From an uncultured Sphingomonas sp. (GTDB lineage Bacteria; Pseudomonadota; Alphaproteobacteria; Sphingomonadales; Sphingomonadaceae): a DNA stretch of 64,000 nucleotides. The stretch lies in contig NZ_CAJYTI010000026.1 in the NCBI RefSeq assembly GCF_913777625.1, positions 102,438-166,437 on the forward strand, in the 5' to 3' direction. Position 1 is the stretch's first letter, and each line of letters starts with the position of its first letter. A model generated the notes under the pieces. That model had not been told where the DNA came from. It was given only the letters and a program-made list of their open reading frames with translations, and did not search any database. Shown here piece by piece: positions 23,653 to 34,050 of the stretch. Both the position numbers and the translations under genes were made by a program.

Positions 23653-25077
23653 TCAGAACAAGCCCGGCACTTCGCGCTGGGCCGTATTCGGGCGGGCGGG
23701 GGTCAGCAATTCGCGCGGCGCGGCGGCAGCGCTGATGCCGCCGATCGGGCTGCAGCTGCGCCCGGCGACGAAATCGAGCGCGGCCTTGACCGAGGCCTCG
23801 CGCACGTCGCCCAGCGGGTGCGTCACGTCGTCGGCGGCGCTGCAGCTGGCCTCGACATTGCCGGCAAGGCCGTTGAAATAGCCGCCCTGGCGGTTGGCGT
23901 TCTGCGTCGCGAAGGCGATCACCCGCAACCGGTCGTCGCAGTCGCTGCGATCGATCGCCACCTGGCCAACCGGCTTGCCATAGGTGTTGGTGCCGATCAG
24001 GCCCAGATTGGCGTGGAAATAGGGGATCATGCCGTTGATCACCAATTCGCTGGCCGAGGCGGTGGCGCGGGTGCCGATAAAGGCGATGCGGGTCGGCGCA
24101 ATCGCTTCCGGCTGGGGCATGAAATTGCGTGTCGAATCGTTCGCCGATTTCTCGGGGCGGAAGCTGGTGAAGCTGAACACGTCGCTGCTCGCACGGGCGC
24201 CGCCGAGCAGATCGCCGAACAGCTCGGCGATCGCGACGAGGCCGCCGCCATTGTAGCGCAGGTCGACGATGACCTTGTCGATCCCCTGCGCCTTGAAGCT
24301 GGCAAAGGCCGCCCGCAGCGCCGGATCGGCGGTGTTGATGAAGGTGCGCAGGTTGACATAGCCGACCCGGCCGCCGCCGTTCGGATCGGTGAGGATCTGC
24401 GCGCCGTAGCGGCTCGAGACCGGGGTGAGGGCATAGTCGGTCTTGGCCAGGGTGACGATGCGGACGGTGCCGTCCGGATCGCGCACGCGCAGCACGCGGG
24501 TGGTGCCCGCGGTGCTCGGTCCCAGCGCATCGGTGATGCCGGCGGACCCTTGCGCGGCATAGATGCTGGTCACGTCGCGCAGGTCGGCGCTGCTGGTGCC
24601 GATCGCGAGGATCTGGGCGCCGCGATCGATGCCCGCCTGCAGCGCGCTGCTTCCCTCGAAGCTTTCCGTCACCGTCACGCCATTGCCGTCGCTCGACAGG
24701 CGGAAGCCGAACCCGGCGCTGGAGCCGCTGTTGTAGTAGGCGGTCTCCTGCGTGATCGAGGTGAGATAGGTGAAGTAGCGATCGCGCCCCTGCGCCCGTG
24801 CCGTGGCGGTAAGCGCGTCGAGATAGGCGTCGGCGGTGGTGTACCCGCCGGGGTCGAGGTTGGCCGGCAGCGTTTCGGGGAAGAGATACCATTCGCGCAT
24901 CGTCGCCAGCAGCCAATCCTGCCGCGCGCGCAGGCTGCAGCTGCTGGCCGTGGGCGTTGGGGTGGCGCTGCCCGGCTGCACTACCGTGCCGGAACCCCCG
25001 CCGCTGCCGCCCCCGCCACAACTGGCGAGCAATGCCGCGAGCACGATTGCAGATACGCCCGAACGCAGGAACCCCAT
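23653..25077 (-). CDS. S41-family serine protease, lipoprotein
   Basis: A 474-residue protein from ATG 25077, preceded by GGTGGGGG; an upstream ATG at 25092 is less well placed. The leader ends in a lipobox, LAALLASC, so the mature protein is a lipid-anchored envelope protein, with a Gly/Ser/Thr-rich linker after the cysteine. A tail-binding N-terminal region and a PDZ-like segment (about 125-200) precede the S41 domain. In it the catalytic Ser is in TASASELVING and the Lys in TYGKPVGQ, the Ser/Lys dyad of C-terminal processing peptidases. It is not a housekeeping CtpA: it lacks the usual length and signal. Its position before a two-component system may link it to envelope signalling, but this is inferred. 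Confidence 0.88.
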   Translation of the reverse strand: MGFLRSGVSAIVLAALLASCGGGGSGGGSGTVVQPGSATPTPTASSCSLRARQDWLLATMREWYLFPETLPANLDPGGYTTADAYLDALTATARAQGRDRYFTYLTSITQETAYYNSGSSAGFGFRLSSDGNGVTVTESFEGSSALQAGIDRGAQILAIGTSSADLRDVTSIYAAQGSAGITDALGPSTAGTTRVLRVRDPDGTVRIVTLAKTDYALTPVSSRYGAQILTDPNGGGRVGYVNLRTFINTADPALRAAFASFKAQGIDKVIVDLRYNGGGLVAIAELFGDLLGGARASSDVFSFTSFRPEKSANDSTRNFMPQPEAIAPTRIAFIGTRATASASELVINGMIPYFHANLGLIGTNTYGKPVGQVAIDRSDCDDRLRVIAFATQNANRQGGYFNGLAGNVEASCSAADDVTHPLGDVREASVKAALDFVAGRSCSPIGGISAAAAPRELLTPARPNTAQREVPGLF

Positions 25078-25092
25078 ACGTACCCCCACCAT

Positions 25093-25539
25093 TTCGATGC
25101 AGCGTATCGCTCAATCTATCGGGATTCCATAGACTTCATCCGCGTTCACGACGTGCCGCCACCGACCGGCGCATTCGGCCGCGGCGCATCGAATAACGCG
25201 GTTTGTCCGAAATGAACGAGCGCCATCGGCGATGATGATCGGGGTCTTTCCCGGGGCATCTGTATTAACGCATTATTTGTCGGGTTTTCGGTCGATATCC
25301 ATAGTCATGCCCCGTGGTGCTTGGTCTTAACAAAATGTAAATTAATTGTTCCGCAGATGAAATGTAGCGTGTTCTTGTTGGAAAAAGCAGGAAAATTTCA
25401 TCTTGCAATTATACGCGGCGGCGCCTGGCATTTAGAATGTTGTTAACTTCGTTAATGCTAACCGCGTGCCGATCGCAGCACCCATCGGGGCGTGTGGGCG
25501 GCCAACGAGCCGTGATGCTGCGTAAAAGGGAAGGGCACG
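25093..25539. promoter_or_regulatory. Divergent regulatory gap between S41 protease and TonB-dependent receptor genes
   Basis: This 447-base gap has no gene. The part at 25310-25460 is much richer in A+T than the surroundings (for example GTAAATTAATTG near 25337) and should hold the receptor promoter. A short inverted motif GTTAAC-TTC-GTTAATG occurs near 25442. No clear LacI-type GTAAMCGGTTAC site is present. Confidence 0.5.
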
Positions 25540-28500
25540 ATGACTTCGATGAATTCTGCAATTTTCGCGGTGCGGTACGGCATTTCGACCGCCGCCTTGC
25601 TGACGGCCTTTGCTGCGCCGGCATTCGCGCAGGAAGCGGCACCGGCGCAGGCGACCACCGCAGCCGCTGCCGATTCGGCCGCGACGCCGGAAGCGCCCGC
25701 CGCGCAGGCGCAGCAGGCGGCCCCCGCCGCCGCCGACAACGGCCAGGGCGCGACCATCGTCGTCACCGGCACGCTGTTCCGCGATTCGAACGCGAGCTCG
25801 ATCTCGCCGGTGACGGTGCTGAGCGCGGAAACGCTGCAGCGCGCCAATATCACCACCGTGCAGGAAGCGATCCGCTCGGTATCGGCCGACAGCGCCGGCT
25901 CGATCTCCACCGGCTTCCGCAACGGCTTCTCGGCCGGCGGCGCCGCCGTGTCGCTGCGCGGCCTGGGCGTGTCGTCCACCGTGGTGCTGATCGACGGCCT
26001 GCGTTCGGCCAACTTCCCGCTGAACGATGACGGCCACAACGCCTATGTCGACCTCAACTCGATCCCGTTCAGCACCATCGAGCGCGTCGAAGTGCTGAAG
26101 GACGGCGCCTCGTCCACCTATGGTGCGGACGCGATCGGCGGCGTGGTCAACATGATCAGCAAGAAGAACGTCCAGGGCATCGAGGGCTCGGTCCAGGGCG
26201 GCACCACCGAGAAGGGCGATGGCTCGCACTATCGCGCGACGCTGACCGCCGGCACCGGCGACTATCGCGAGCAGGGCTGGAATTTCTACGTCAACGGTGA
26301 ATACACCTATGACGGCTACATCACCAACCACTCGCGCGGCTATCCGTTCAACACGCTCGACCTGACGCCGAGCGGCCTGACCGACCGCAACCGCAACGAC
26401 GATTCCCTCACCACCGCGAACCCGCAGGCGGTCGTCACCCGCGTACGCCAGACCGATCTGAACAATCCGCTCGCCGGCCAGGTCGGCTCGCCGCTGACCA
26501 ACCAGTATCAGCTGCTCAACCCCAATGCGTGCCCCTATGGTACCTTCACGCTGACCAGCGGCGCGGCGCAGGGCACCGGCTGCAAGCACAACCTGCCCGA
26601 CGAATACAGCATCATCCAGCCGAAGCAGCAGCGCTACTCGACCACCGCCCGCCTCACCGCGCGTCTGGCCGACAACCTCGAAGCCTTCGCCTCGGCCAGC
26701 TATTCGCACTCCGAAGTCACCATCACCGGCGCGCCCTCGGGCATCCGCCAGACCCAGCCGTTCGGCGGCTCGGCCGCGCTCGCCTCGAGCAGCCCGGGCA
26801 TCGTGCTGCCCTTCTATGTCTGCTCGGCGGGCGTGAACTGCGCCACCGCCGCGGACAGGAAGCTGAACCCGAACAACCCCTATGCCGTCGCCGGTGCCGA
26901 TCCGACGCAGAATGCGGCGCGCATCTACTATCTGTTCGGCGACATTCCCGCCGGCAGCTTCCGCTATGTCGACGTGTTCCGGACGACGGCGGGCATCTCG
27001 GGGAGCTTCGGCAACGGGTTCAAGTTCCGCCTGAACGGCGTGTATGCGCGCGACAATTTTAGCGTCACGCAGCATGGCTACATCAACATCAACGGCCTGC
27101 TGAACGCGATCAACACGGGCGCGTACAACTTCGTCAATCCGGATCAGAACACCGCGGCCGTGCGCAACCAGATTTCGCCCGACGTGACCACCCCGTCCTA
27201 TTCGACGGTGGCGACGATCGGCGGCTCGCTGCTCAAGTCGGTGATGCAGCTGGGTGGCGGCGAGCTCAATGTCGGCGGCGGCTTCCAGATCCGTCGCGAG
27301 ACGCTGATGAACCGCAACCAGAATGCGAACCTCGCCTTCTATGGTCTCAACACCTCGTCGGCGCAGGGCCACCAGACGGTGACCGCCGGCTTCTTCGAAA
27401 TCGACGCGCCGTTCACCCGCACGCTGGATCTGAACGTCTCGGGCCGCTACGACCATTACTCGCAGGGCTACAGCCACTTCTCGCCGAAGGTGGGCGTGAA
27501 GTTCAACCCGAGCGAGCAGGTCGCCTTCCGCGCCACCTACTCGCAGGGCTTCCGCGCGCCGACGTTTGCGGAATATAATGCGGCGAGCAGCTATGCGGGC
27601 TTCTCGTCCTACACGCCGCTGTCCAGCTTCGTCGCGGCGCATCCGGGCAATCCGGCCTATACCAGCACCTACAACATCGGCAGCGGCGCCAAGGGCAACC
27701 CGGACATCCTGCCGGAAGTCTCGCAGAGCTTCACCTTCGGCACGATCCTGAAGCCGACCCGCTGGTTCAACATGACGGTCGACTATTACAACATCAAGAA
27801 GTCGAACCTCATCATCAGCGGCCCGCTCCGCGCCGACGCGATCAAGGCCTATTACGGCAAGACCAACGCGACGGATGCGTGCGCGGCGCTGGCTGCCGTG
27901 GGCCCCGGCTACAAGTGCGAGGTCGTCGACGCGCCCGATCCCGTCAACCCGAACGCACTGCCGCGCCTGCTGGTGTTCGACGTGCCCTATGTGAACGCCA
28001 ACTATCAGGTCAGCTCGGGCATCGACATGCAGGCGAGCGCGCGAATCCGCATCGCCAACAATGTCCGCCTGATCAGCCGCGTCGACGTCACCCGCGTCCT
28101 GCGTCTCGATCTCGTCACGCCGGCGGGCGTGGTGCAGAAATATGCCGGTACGCTGGGGCCGTACGAGCTTTCCTCGGGTGGCGGCACGCCGCGTATCCGT
28201 GGCAACTGGCAGAACTCGCTGGAGATCGGCAACTACACGTTCACTGCGACGACCTATTATGTCGGCCGCATCAAGCAGGTTGCAGCCGACGAGATCTCGC
28301 CGGACGCCAAGGGCAATATCGATCTGTCGTGCGCCAACTCGATGGTGCCGCTGCCGGCGGGCGTCGACAAGACCACTCAGTGCTGGATCCGCCCGTTCAT
28401 CTATGCGGACCTGAACGCGGCGGTGAAGGTGAACGACAAGTTCCGCTTCTTCCTCAACGTGCAGAACTTCACCAATGCGCGCGCGCCGCTGGCCGCGGCG

Positions 28501-28593
28501 GCGTACACCAGCAACCCCAACTACCTCAGCAGCTGGCACTATGCCGGTCTCGTGGGGCGCAGCTTCAGCGCCGGCGCGAACTTCAGCTTCTGA
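25540..28593 (+). CDS. TonB-dependent outer-membrane receptor 1
   Basis: A 1017-residue protein with a signal peptide (residues 1-31, cut after AFA) and an Ala/Gln-rich spacer. The TonB-box-like segment is [10 protein letters not shown] (about 70), the plug domain includes [20 protein letters not shown] (about 184-203), and the long barrel ends in a C-terminal aromatic residue ([10 protein letters not shown]), as needed for outer-membrane assembly. RBS AAGGGAAGGG lies upstream of ATG 25540. This long receptor type in sphingomonads usually takes up oligosaccharides. A strong terminator follows at 28611, so it is probably monocistronic. The substrate cannot be read from sequence; neighbours point to plant sugars. 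Confidence 0.93.
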   Translation: MTSMNSAIFAVRYGISTAALLTAFAAPAFAQEAAPAQATTAAAADSAATPEAPAAQAQQAAPAAADNGQGATIVVTGTLFRDSNASSISPVTVLSAETLQRANITTVQEAIRSVSADSAGSISTGFRNGFSAGGAAVSLRGLGVSSTVVLIDGLRSANFPLNDDGHNAYVDLNSIPFSTIERVEVLKDGASSTYGADAIGGVVNMISKKNVQGIEGSVQGGTTEKGDGSHYRATLTAGTGDYREQGWNFYVNGEYTYDGYITNHSRGYPFNTLDLTPSGLTDRNRNDDSLTTANPQAVVTRVRQTDLNNPLAGQVGSPLTNQYQLLNPNACPYGTFTLTSGAAQGTGCKHNLPDEYSIIQPKQQRYSTTARLTARLADNLEAFASASYSHSEVTITGAPSGIRQTQPFGGSAALASSSPGIVLPFYVCSAGVNCATAADRKLNPNNPYAVAGADPTQNAARIYYLFGDIPAGSFRYVDVFRTTAGISGSFGNGFKFRLNGVYARDNFSVTQHGYININGLLNAINTGAYNFVNPDQNTAAVRNQISPDVTTPSYSTVATIGGSLLKSVMQLGGGELNVGGGFQIRRETLMNRNQNANLAFYGLNTSSAQGHQTVTAGFFEIDAPFTRTLDLNVSGRYDHYSQGYSHFSPKVGVKFNPSEQVAFRATYSQGFRAPTFAEYNAASSYAGFSSYTPLSSFVAAHPGNPAYTSTYNIGSGAKGNPDILPEVSQSFTFGTILKPTRWFNMTVDYYNIKKSNLIISGPLRADAIKAYYGKTNATDACAALAAVGPGYKCEVVDAPDPVNPNALPRLLVFDVPYVNANYQVSSGIDMQASARIRIANNVRLISRVDVTRVLRLDLVTPAGVVQKYAGTLGPYELSSGGGTPRIRGNWQNSLEIGNYTFTATTYYVGRIKQVAADEISPDAKGNIDLSCANSMVPLPAGVDKTTQCWIRPFIYADLNAAVKVNDKFRFFLNVQNFTNARAPLAAAAYTSNPNYLSSWHYAGLVGRSFSAGANFSF

Positions 28594-28610
28594 GCCAGCC
28601 CACTTCGAAC

Positions 28611-28656
28611 CGCGCACCGGGACGGCATCACCGCCGCCCCGGTGCGTTTTCGTTTT
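28611..28656 (+). terminator. Intrinsic terminator after receptor 1
   Basis: CGCACCGGG (28613-28621) pairs with CCCGGTGCG (28638-28646), followed by TTTTCGTTTT. It lies about 20 bases after the receptor stop. Confidence 0.85.
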
Positions 28657-28820
28657 CGGGGCAGGGGCGCGCGCGCTTCCGAAGCTTACTCCGACAATTG
28701 ACGCCTGGGCCACTCCGTGGTTGAAGCGCACCGGCGCAGCGCCTAAGTCGCGCGGGCGGCCATGGTACCGCTAACGCCGCATTTCAGGATCATCCTCGTC
28801 GAACGGAGAGAGAGCTCAAC

Positions 28821-30389
28821 ATGGCGCTGACCGGAGAATTGTTCATCGCATCGAAGCGCGTCGCGCGCGACGCCGGCTTCCGCGCGGTCGCCGCCGCTAC
28901 CGGCAGCGAGATCGAGCCCAGCTTCAGCGTCGCGACGCTGGAAGACGTCGACGCCGCCTGCGCCGCCGCCGAGGCTGCGTTCCTACCCTATTCGAGCCTG
29001 TCGCGCGAGGCGCGTGCCACGTTCCTCGAAGCGATCGCCGAGGAAATCGAGGCGCTGGGCGACGAACTGATCGAGCGGGCGATGCAGGAAAGCGGCCTGC
29101 CCCAGGCCCGTCTGCAGGGCGAGCGCGGCCGCACCGCCGGTCAGCTGCGCCTGTTCGCCAAGGAACTGCGCCTGGGCGATTATCTGCGCGTCCGCATCGA
29201 CCATGCGATCCCCGATCGCGCGCCGCTGCCCAAGCCGGACCTGCGCCTGCGCATGGTGCCGCTGGGTCCGGTCGCGGTGTTCGGCGCGTCCAACTTCCCG
29301 CTCGCCTTCTCGACCGCGGGCGGCGACACCGCCTCGGCGCTCGCCGCCGGCTGCCCGGTGGTGGTGAAGGGCCATCCGGCGCACCCCGGCACCGCCGAAC
29401 TGGTCGCCAGCGCGATCACCCGCGCGGCGCAGAAGACCGGCATGCCGGAAGGCGTGTTCTCGATGGTCGCCGGCACGTCGAACGAACTGGGCGAGGCGCT
29501 GGTGCGGGATCCGCGCATCACCGCGGTGGGCTTCACCGGCTCGCGCGGCGGTGGCCTGGCGCTGGTTCGCATCGCGCAGAGCCGCCCGGTGCCGATCCCC
29601 GTCTATGCCGAGATGAGCAGCATCAACCCCGTGTTCCTGCTGCCGGCGGCGCTGGAAGCCCGCGCCGAGGCGCTGGGCAAGGGCTATGTCGCCTCGGTGA
29701 CGATGGGCGCCGGCCAGTTCTGCACCAACCCCGGCCTCGTGCTGGCGCTGGAAGGCCCGGCGCTCGAGCGCTTCCTGGCCGCCGCCAGCGAAGCCATGCT
29801 CGGCGCGCCGGCGCAGGTGATGCTCACCCCGAACATCCACAAGGCCTATGAGAGCGGCGTCGCCAAGCTCGCGGGCGTCGCGACCGTCCAGCAGATCGCC
29901 CAGGGCGTCGAAGCGCAGGGCCCGACCTGCGGTCGCGCCGCGCTGTTCACGATGCAGGGTTCGGACTTCATCGCCGATCCGAGCCATGCCGAGGAAATCT
30001 TCGGCGCCACCTCGCTGCTGGTGCGCTGCGCCAGCGTCGAGGAGCTCAAGAAGGTCGTCGCGCTGCTCGAAGGCCAGCTGACCACCACGCTGCACATGGA
30101 CGAGGGCGACGTCGCGATCGCGCAGGAACTGCTGCCGTCACTCGAGCGGCTCGCTGGCCGCATCCTCGCCAATGGCTGGCCGACCGGCGTCGAAGTGACC
30201 GACGCGATGGTGCATGGCGGCCCGTTCCCGTCGACTTCGGATGGCCGCACCACCTCGGTCGGCACGCTGGCGATCGATCGCTATCTGCGGCCGGTGTCGT
30301 ACCAGGACCTGCCCGAAGCGCTGCTCCCGGCGGACCTGCGCGACGGTGCGGGCGTGCCCGCGCGCGTCGACGGCAAGCCTGTGGTGTGA
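28821..30389 (+). CDS. Alpha-ketoglutarate semialdehyde dehydrogenase (2,5-dioxovalerate dehydrogenase)
   Basis: A 522-residue cytosolic aldehyde dehydrogenase with the length and N-terminus ([11 protein letters not shown]) of the long KGSADH group. Cofactor binding is in [12 protein letters not shown] and GFTGSRGGG, the catalytic glutamate region is [12 protein letters not shown], and the catalytic cysteine is in [10 protein letters not shown]. The enzyme oxidises 2-oxoglutarate semialdehyde to 2-oxoglutarate with NAD(P), the last step of the non-phosphorylating oxidative routes for L-arabinose, D-xylose and hexuronates. This fits the arabinan- and xylan-type hydrolases in the region. RBS GGAGAGAG precedes ATG 28821. 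The upstream dehydratase and dehydrogenase of the route are not in the window. Confidence 0.88.
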   Translation: MALTGELFIASKRVARDAGFRAVAAATGSEIEPSFSVATLEDVDAACAAAEAAFLPYSSLSREARATFLEAIAEEIEALGDELIERAMQESGLPQARLQGERGRTAGQLRLFAKELRLGDYLRVRIDHAIPDRAPLPKPDLRLRMVPLGPVAVFGASNFPLAFSTAGGDTASALAAGCPVVVKGHPAHPGTAELVASAITRAAQKTGMPEGVFSMVAGTSNELGEALVRDPRITAVGFTGSRGGGLALVRIAQSRPVPIPVYAEMSSINPVFLLPAALEARAEALGKGYVASVTMGAGQFCTNPGLVLALEGPALERFLAAASEAMLGAPAQVMLTPNIHKAYESGVAKLAGVATVQQIAQGVEAQGPTCGRAALFTMQGSDFIADPSHAEEIFGATSLLVRCASVEELKKVVALLEGQLTTTLHMDEGDVAIAQELLPSLERLAGRILANGWPTGVEVTDAMVHGGPFPSTSDGRTTSVGTLAIDRYLRPVSYQDLPEALLPADLRDGAGVPARVDGKPVV

Positions 30390-30427
30390 GGTCATTGCCT
30401 CCGCCGTAGCGGGGGGACGTCCGACAG

Positions 30428-30458
30428 AAGGCGCGTCGACCTCTGGTCGGCGCGCCTT
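30428..30458. terminator. Strong hairpin after the dehydrogenase gene
   Basis: AAGGCGCG (30428-30435) pairs with CGCGCCTT (30451-30458), and the stem continues inward (CGACC/GGTCG) around the loop TCT. It is about 40 bases after the stop. There is only a weak T run (CTTTC). Confidence 0.6.
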
Positions 30459-30694
30459 CGCGCTTTCAGGGGGCTTCGGGCTTGCGGAGCATACGGGCGC
30501 TGCGCTGCGGCGGGGCAGGCCGGTTGCGGGCGGCGTCGCCATTGCATCGCATTCCGGATCTTCTCCCGCGTCTCTTTTCGGGCAGACGGGCTGTTGCGGC
30601 CCATCCCGCTTCCGGTCTCGCCGCTGAGACAGGAGGTGCGGCGCATCGGCAACACTTGCCGGGGAACCGTGCATTCGGCCCTCCAGAGGCTATT
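30459..30694. other. Non-coding stretch before the LacI-type sites
   Basis: With the hairpin before it and the operators after it, this makes a gap of 412 bases between the dehydrogenase and receptor 2 genes. No coding region on either strand looks real here. It should hold the distal promoter region of receptor 2. Confidence 0.4.
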
Positions 30695-30706
30695 GTAACC
30701 GGTTAC
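30695..30706. promoter_or_regulatory. LacI-family operator 1 before receptor 2
   Basis: GTAACCGGTTAC is a perfect 12-base palindrome with the central CG typical of LacI-family sites. It lies 96 bases upstream of the receptor 2 ATG and is identical to the site at 36677-36688 beside the LacI gene. Confidence 0.8.
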
Positions 30707-30714
30707 TCGGGTCT

Positions 30715-30726
30715 GTAAACGGTTAC
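30715..30726. promoter_or_regulatory. LacI-family operator 2 before receptor 2
   Basis: GTAAACGGTTAC differs from the perfect site at one base and lies 20 bases (two helical turns) after operator 1, so two repressor dimers could bind on one face of the DNA. Confidence 0.7.
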
Positions 30727-30801
30727 GAAATGTAAACGAGCTTCGTGACCGGCCGCGGCAAGGGGCCGATGCACCCGGCGCAAGCAGTGAAAGGGGAGAG
30801 G

Positions 30802-33800
30802 ATGGCGAAGAACGCTACGCGTGCGTGCTTGGCAGGCATATCCACATTGGCGGTAAGCATGGCGCTGGCGGTTTCCGCTCCGGCGCTGGCGCAGACGTCG
30901 AATTCGACGCTGCGCGGGCGGGCGCCGGCAGGGGCAACCGTGATCGCGACCGAGGTGAACACCGGCGCCGTGCGACGCACGACTGTCAACGCTGACGGCA
31001 CCTATGTCATCGTCGGCCTTCCGGCAGGCAGCTATCACGTTACCGCGGGCGAGACGCTGAGCGCCGATGTCGCGGTGGCCGTCGCTTCGGTTTCGGTGGT
31101 CGATCTCGAACCGGCCACGGCCGAGGGCGACAAGAACACCATCCTCGTCACCGGCCGGCACCCGACGGTGGAAGTGCGCTCGTCGCAGGTCAACCAGATC
31201 GTGACGCTGCACGACATCGCCTCGCTGCCGCAGTCGACGCGCAACTTCCTCGAGTTCGCCGACACCGTGCCCGGCATGCAGTTCACCCGCGACCAGAAGG
31301 GCAACACCTCGATCCGCGGCGGCGCGCAGCTCGATTCCGCTGCCAACATCTATATCGATGGTGTCAGCTGGAAGGACTATGTCGGCAGCGGCGGCGGCAC
31401 CGGCGGCAGCGGCTCGGGCTTCACCGGCAGCGGCGGCGCCAGCGGCGAGGGCGATCCGGGCAACCCGTTCCCGCAGCTCGCGATCGGCGAGTACAAGGTC
31501 GTCACCTCGAACTACAGCGCCGAATATGGCGATGCGTCGAGCGCGATCATCATCGCCCAGACCAAGTCGGGCACCAACAAGTTCCACGGCGAGATCTTCG
31601 GCAACTATACCGACCAGAATCTGCGCGCCTCGCTGCCGAGCGAGACCGACAAGGCACGCCAGTCGAGCAAGGAATATGGCGCGGCGCTGGGCGGGCCGAT
31701 CATCAAGGACGTCGCCCACTTCTTCTTCACCTGGGAGCACAAGAGCCTCGCCATCTCGAACACCGTGTTCCCGAACGGTGCGGTGCCGGCCCAGGCGATC
31801 GCGTTGCTGCCGGCGAACGTGGCGAACCAGTTCGGCGCGGTGACCAACCCGTTCAAGGAAAACCTCTACTTCGGCAAGATCGACATCGAGCCGACCGCGA
31901 ACGACCGGATCGAGTTCACCGGCAATTTGCGGCTAGAGACCAACATCACCGGCGCCAGCGGGCAGAATGCCGCATCGACGGCGGTGCCCTACAAGAACGA
32001 CGTCAAGCGCGGCGACGTGCGCTGGCAGCACAGCACCGATCACTGGGTCAACGAGTTCCGGGTGTCCTATCAGGACTCCAACTCGGCCGCGCTGCCCACC
32101 AAGGCCGCGCCGCAGTTCCAATATTCCTGGTTCCCCAACCCGCCGACCGCGTTCAACAGCGAGCAGAACAGCGCCTCGATCATCAATGTCGGTGGCCCGG
32201 GCTCGGGCGTCGGCATCGTCAACCGGCAGCGCGGCTGGACCTTCGCCGACAACCTGACCTTCTCGAACGTCAATTTCGGCGGCAACCACACGTTCAAGAT
32301 CGGCGCCACCTATGGCGCGATCAAGCTGAAGACGCAGAACGCCAGCACCGACCTGACCAACGCGACCTATTATTACGCGGTCAGCTCGGACGGGGTCGGC
32401 GCGACGCCGTGGCAGGTCCAGTTCGCCAATGTCGTGCCCGGCTATTCGCCGAACGTGACGACGACGGACAAGCAGTACAGCGTCTACCTCCAGGACAATT
32501 GGGAGGTGAACGACAAGCTCACCTTCGATCTCGGCATCCGCTGGGATCATGAGGAGGTGCCGGCCTATCTCAACTATGTCACCCCCGCACCGGTGGTGGC
32601 GGCGCTCAACGGGCCGTTCTGCGGCGCGGGCGCGACCAGCTGCGCGACGAGCAAGACCTATGCCCAGGTGCTGGCGACGAGCGTGACCGGCGCACCCGGC
32701 ATCAACATCAACGACTATATCGGCACCGGCAGCAACCGGAAGGCGCCGCACAATTTCTCGCCGCGGATCGGCTTCACCTACGACTTCCACGGCGACGGTT
32801 CGTTCGTGCTGTTCGGCGGCTATGCCCGCACCTACAATCGCAACCTGTTCAGCACGCTGGCGCTGGAAACGACCAAGATTGCGCTCAACAACAATCCGCA
32901 GGTCTTCTTCCCGTCGGCCCAGACGCTCGACACCTTCGGCGGCGGGCAGTGCAAGACGCAGGCCGACGTCAACCCGGTCAACCACTGCTATGCCTGGAAC
33001 CCGGCCTATCTGACGCCCTCGGGCCTCGCGACGCTGCAGACCAGCCCGACCTCGCACGAGGTCGATCTGATCAACAACAACATCAAGACGCCCTATGCCG
33101 ACCAGTTCAGCCTGGGCATCCGCAACCGCATCGGCGACTGGAACACCCAGGCGACGCTGGCCTATATCGCGAGCTACGACGGCATCTACGGCCATTGGGG
33201 CGGTCGCTATGCCGATGGCTCCTTCTACCAGAATGGCAGCCAGTGGGGCGCGCAGGGCGTGCCCGGCATCGGCTCGCTGATCCTGTGGGACAACGGCTTC
33301 AAGGACCGCAACTTCCAGGTCTCGCTGGCCGCGCAGAAGCCCTACACCAAGGCCTCGGGCTGGAGCGCCACCGTGTCGTACACCTATTCGGCGGCGGCGC
33401 AGAACAACTCCTATGCCTATGGCTCGGCCGGCAACATGTACCTGTTCGACTATCCGACGATCAGCGGCTATCCGACGCTGCGCTCGACGGCGGTGCCCCG
33501 GCACCGGCTGGTGATGACGGGCACCTACGACCTGCCCTGGGGCATCCAGTTCGGCGGCAAGGTGTCGCTGGCGACGTCGCAGTCGGTCAGCCAGATCTAT
33601 GGCTGCAACACCGGCATCCCGGGCTGCAACCCGTACAATGCGATCGGCGGCGGCACCGCCGGCATCGCGATCCTCAAGCCGAACGATTTCCTCGGCTACA
33701 AGGACATCGACGTCCAGTTCACCAAGAACTTCGCGCTGCCGTACGGCGCGACCGTCTATGGCCGTGTCGACATCCTCAACCTGTTCAACTGGAAGAACTA

Positions 33801-33924
33801 CGATCCGGCCGCGATCGTGACGACCAGCACCAACGGGCTGCCGACCTCGGCCGCGTTCGACACCAAGGGCGCGATCGTGGGGACACCGTTCATGGTGAAA
33901 TTCTCGGCCGGGTTGCGGTTCTGA
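30802..33924 (+). CDS. TonB-dependent receptor 2 with carboxypeptidase-like N-terminal domain (Oar-like)
   Basis: A 1040-residue protein from ATG 30802, with RBS AAGGGGAGAG. A signal peptide (cut near ALA-Q, residue 30) is followed by a carboxypeptidase regulatory-like beta-sandwich (about 32-105, with GTYVIVGLPAGSYHVTAGE), a TonB-box-like NTILVTGRH, a plug (about 125-260, with a Gly/Ser-rich insertion near 200) and a barrel ending in GLRF. This Oar-like type in sphingomonads often sits beside flavin halogenases and glycosidase genes, as here. Two LacI-type operators lie upstream, which predicts repression by the LacI gene at 35591 and release by a sugar. A terminator follows at 33940. Confidence 0.92.
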   Translation: MAKNATRACLAGISTLAVSMALAVSAPALAQTSNSTLRGRAPAGATVIATEVNTGAVRRTTVNADGTYVIVGLPAGSYHVTAGETLSADVAVAVASVSVVDLEPATAEGDKNTILVTGRHPTVEVRSSQVNQIVTLHDIASLPQSTRNFLEFADTVPGMQFTRDQKGNTSIRGGAQLDSAANIYIDGVSWKDYVGSGGGTGGSGSGFTGSGGASGEGDPGNPFPQLAIGEYKVVTSNYSAEYGDASSAIIIAQTKSGTNKFHGEIFGNYTDQNLRASLPSETDKARQSSKEYGAALGGPIIKDVAHFFFTWEHKSLAISNTVFPNGAVPAQAIALLPANVANQFGAVTNPFKENLYFGKIDIEPTANDRIEFTGNLRLETNITGASGQNAASTAVPYKNDVKRGDVRWQHSTDHWVNEFRVSYQDSNSAALPTKAAPQFQYSWFPNPPTAFNSEQNSASIINVGGPGSGVGIVNRQRGWTFADNLTFSNVNFGGNHTFKIGATYGAIKLKTQNASTDLTNATYYYAVSSDGVGATPWQVQFANVVPGYSPNVTTTDKQYSVYLQDNWEVNDKLTFDLGIRWDHEEVPAYLNYVTPAPVVAALNGPFCGAGATSCATSKTYAQVLATSVTGAPGININDYIGTGSNRKAPHNFSPRIGFTYDFHGDGSFVLFGGYARTYNRNLFSTLALETTKIALNNNPQVFFPSAQTLDTFGGGQCKTQADVNPVNHCYAWNPAYLTPSGLATLQTSPTSHEVDLINNNIKTPYADQFSLGIRNRIGDWNTQATLAYIASYDGIYGHWGGRYADGSFYQNGSQWGAQGVPGIGSLILWDNGFKDRNFQVSLAAQKPYTKASGWSATVSYTYSAAAQNNSYAYGSAGNMYLFDYPTISGYPTLRSTAVPRHRLVMTGTYDLPWGIQFGGKVSLATSQSVSQIYGCNTGIPGCNPYNAIGGGTAGIAILKPNDFLGYKDIDVQFTKNFALPYGATVYGRVDILNLFNWKNYDPAAIVTTSTNGLPTSAAFDTKGAIVGTPFMVKFSAGLRF

Positions 33925-33939
33925 CCCAGCCCGGACGAG

Positions 33940-33980
33940 GCGGGCGCTCCGATCCCTGCGGAGCGCCCGCTCCCTTTTGG
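33940..33980 (+). terminator. Terminator after receptor 2
   Basis: GCGGGCGCTCC (33940-33950) pairs with GGAGCGCCCGC (33960-33970), then TCCCTTTTGG. It lies between receptor 2 and the halogenase gene, and may attenuate rather than stop transcription into the latter. Confidence 0.75.
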
Positions 33981-34050
33981 CGCACGGCGACGGGCCGGTG
34001 GTGCCCCGAGATGCCGCGCGCTAGGATCGCGCGAATGGTTCGAGGATAGG

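Noticed and set aside
25432..28731. 1099-codon open frame antisense to receptor 1
   Set aside because: The receptor on the plus strand has full motifs; the antisense frame is Arg/Ala/Val-rich with no family and results from high G+C codon use.
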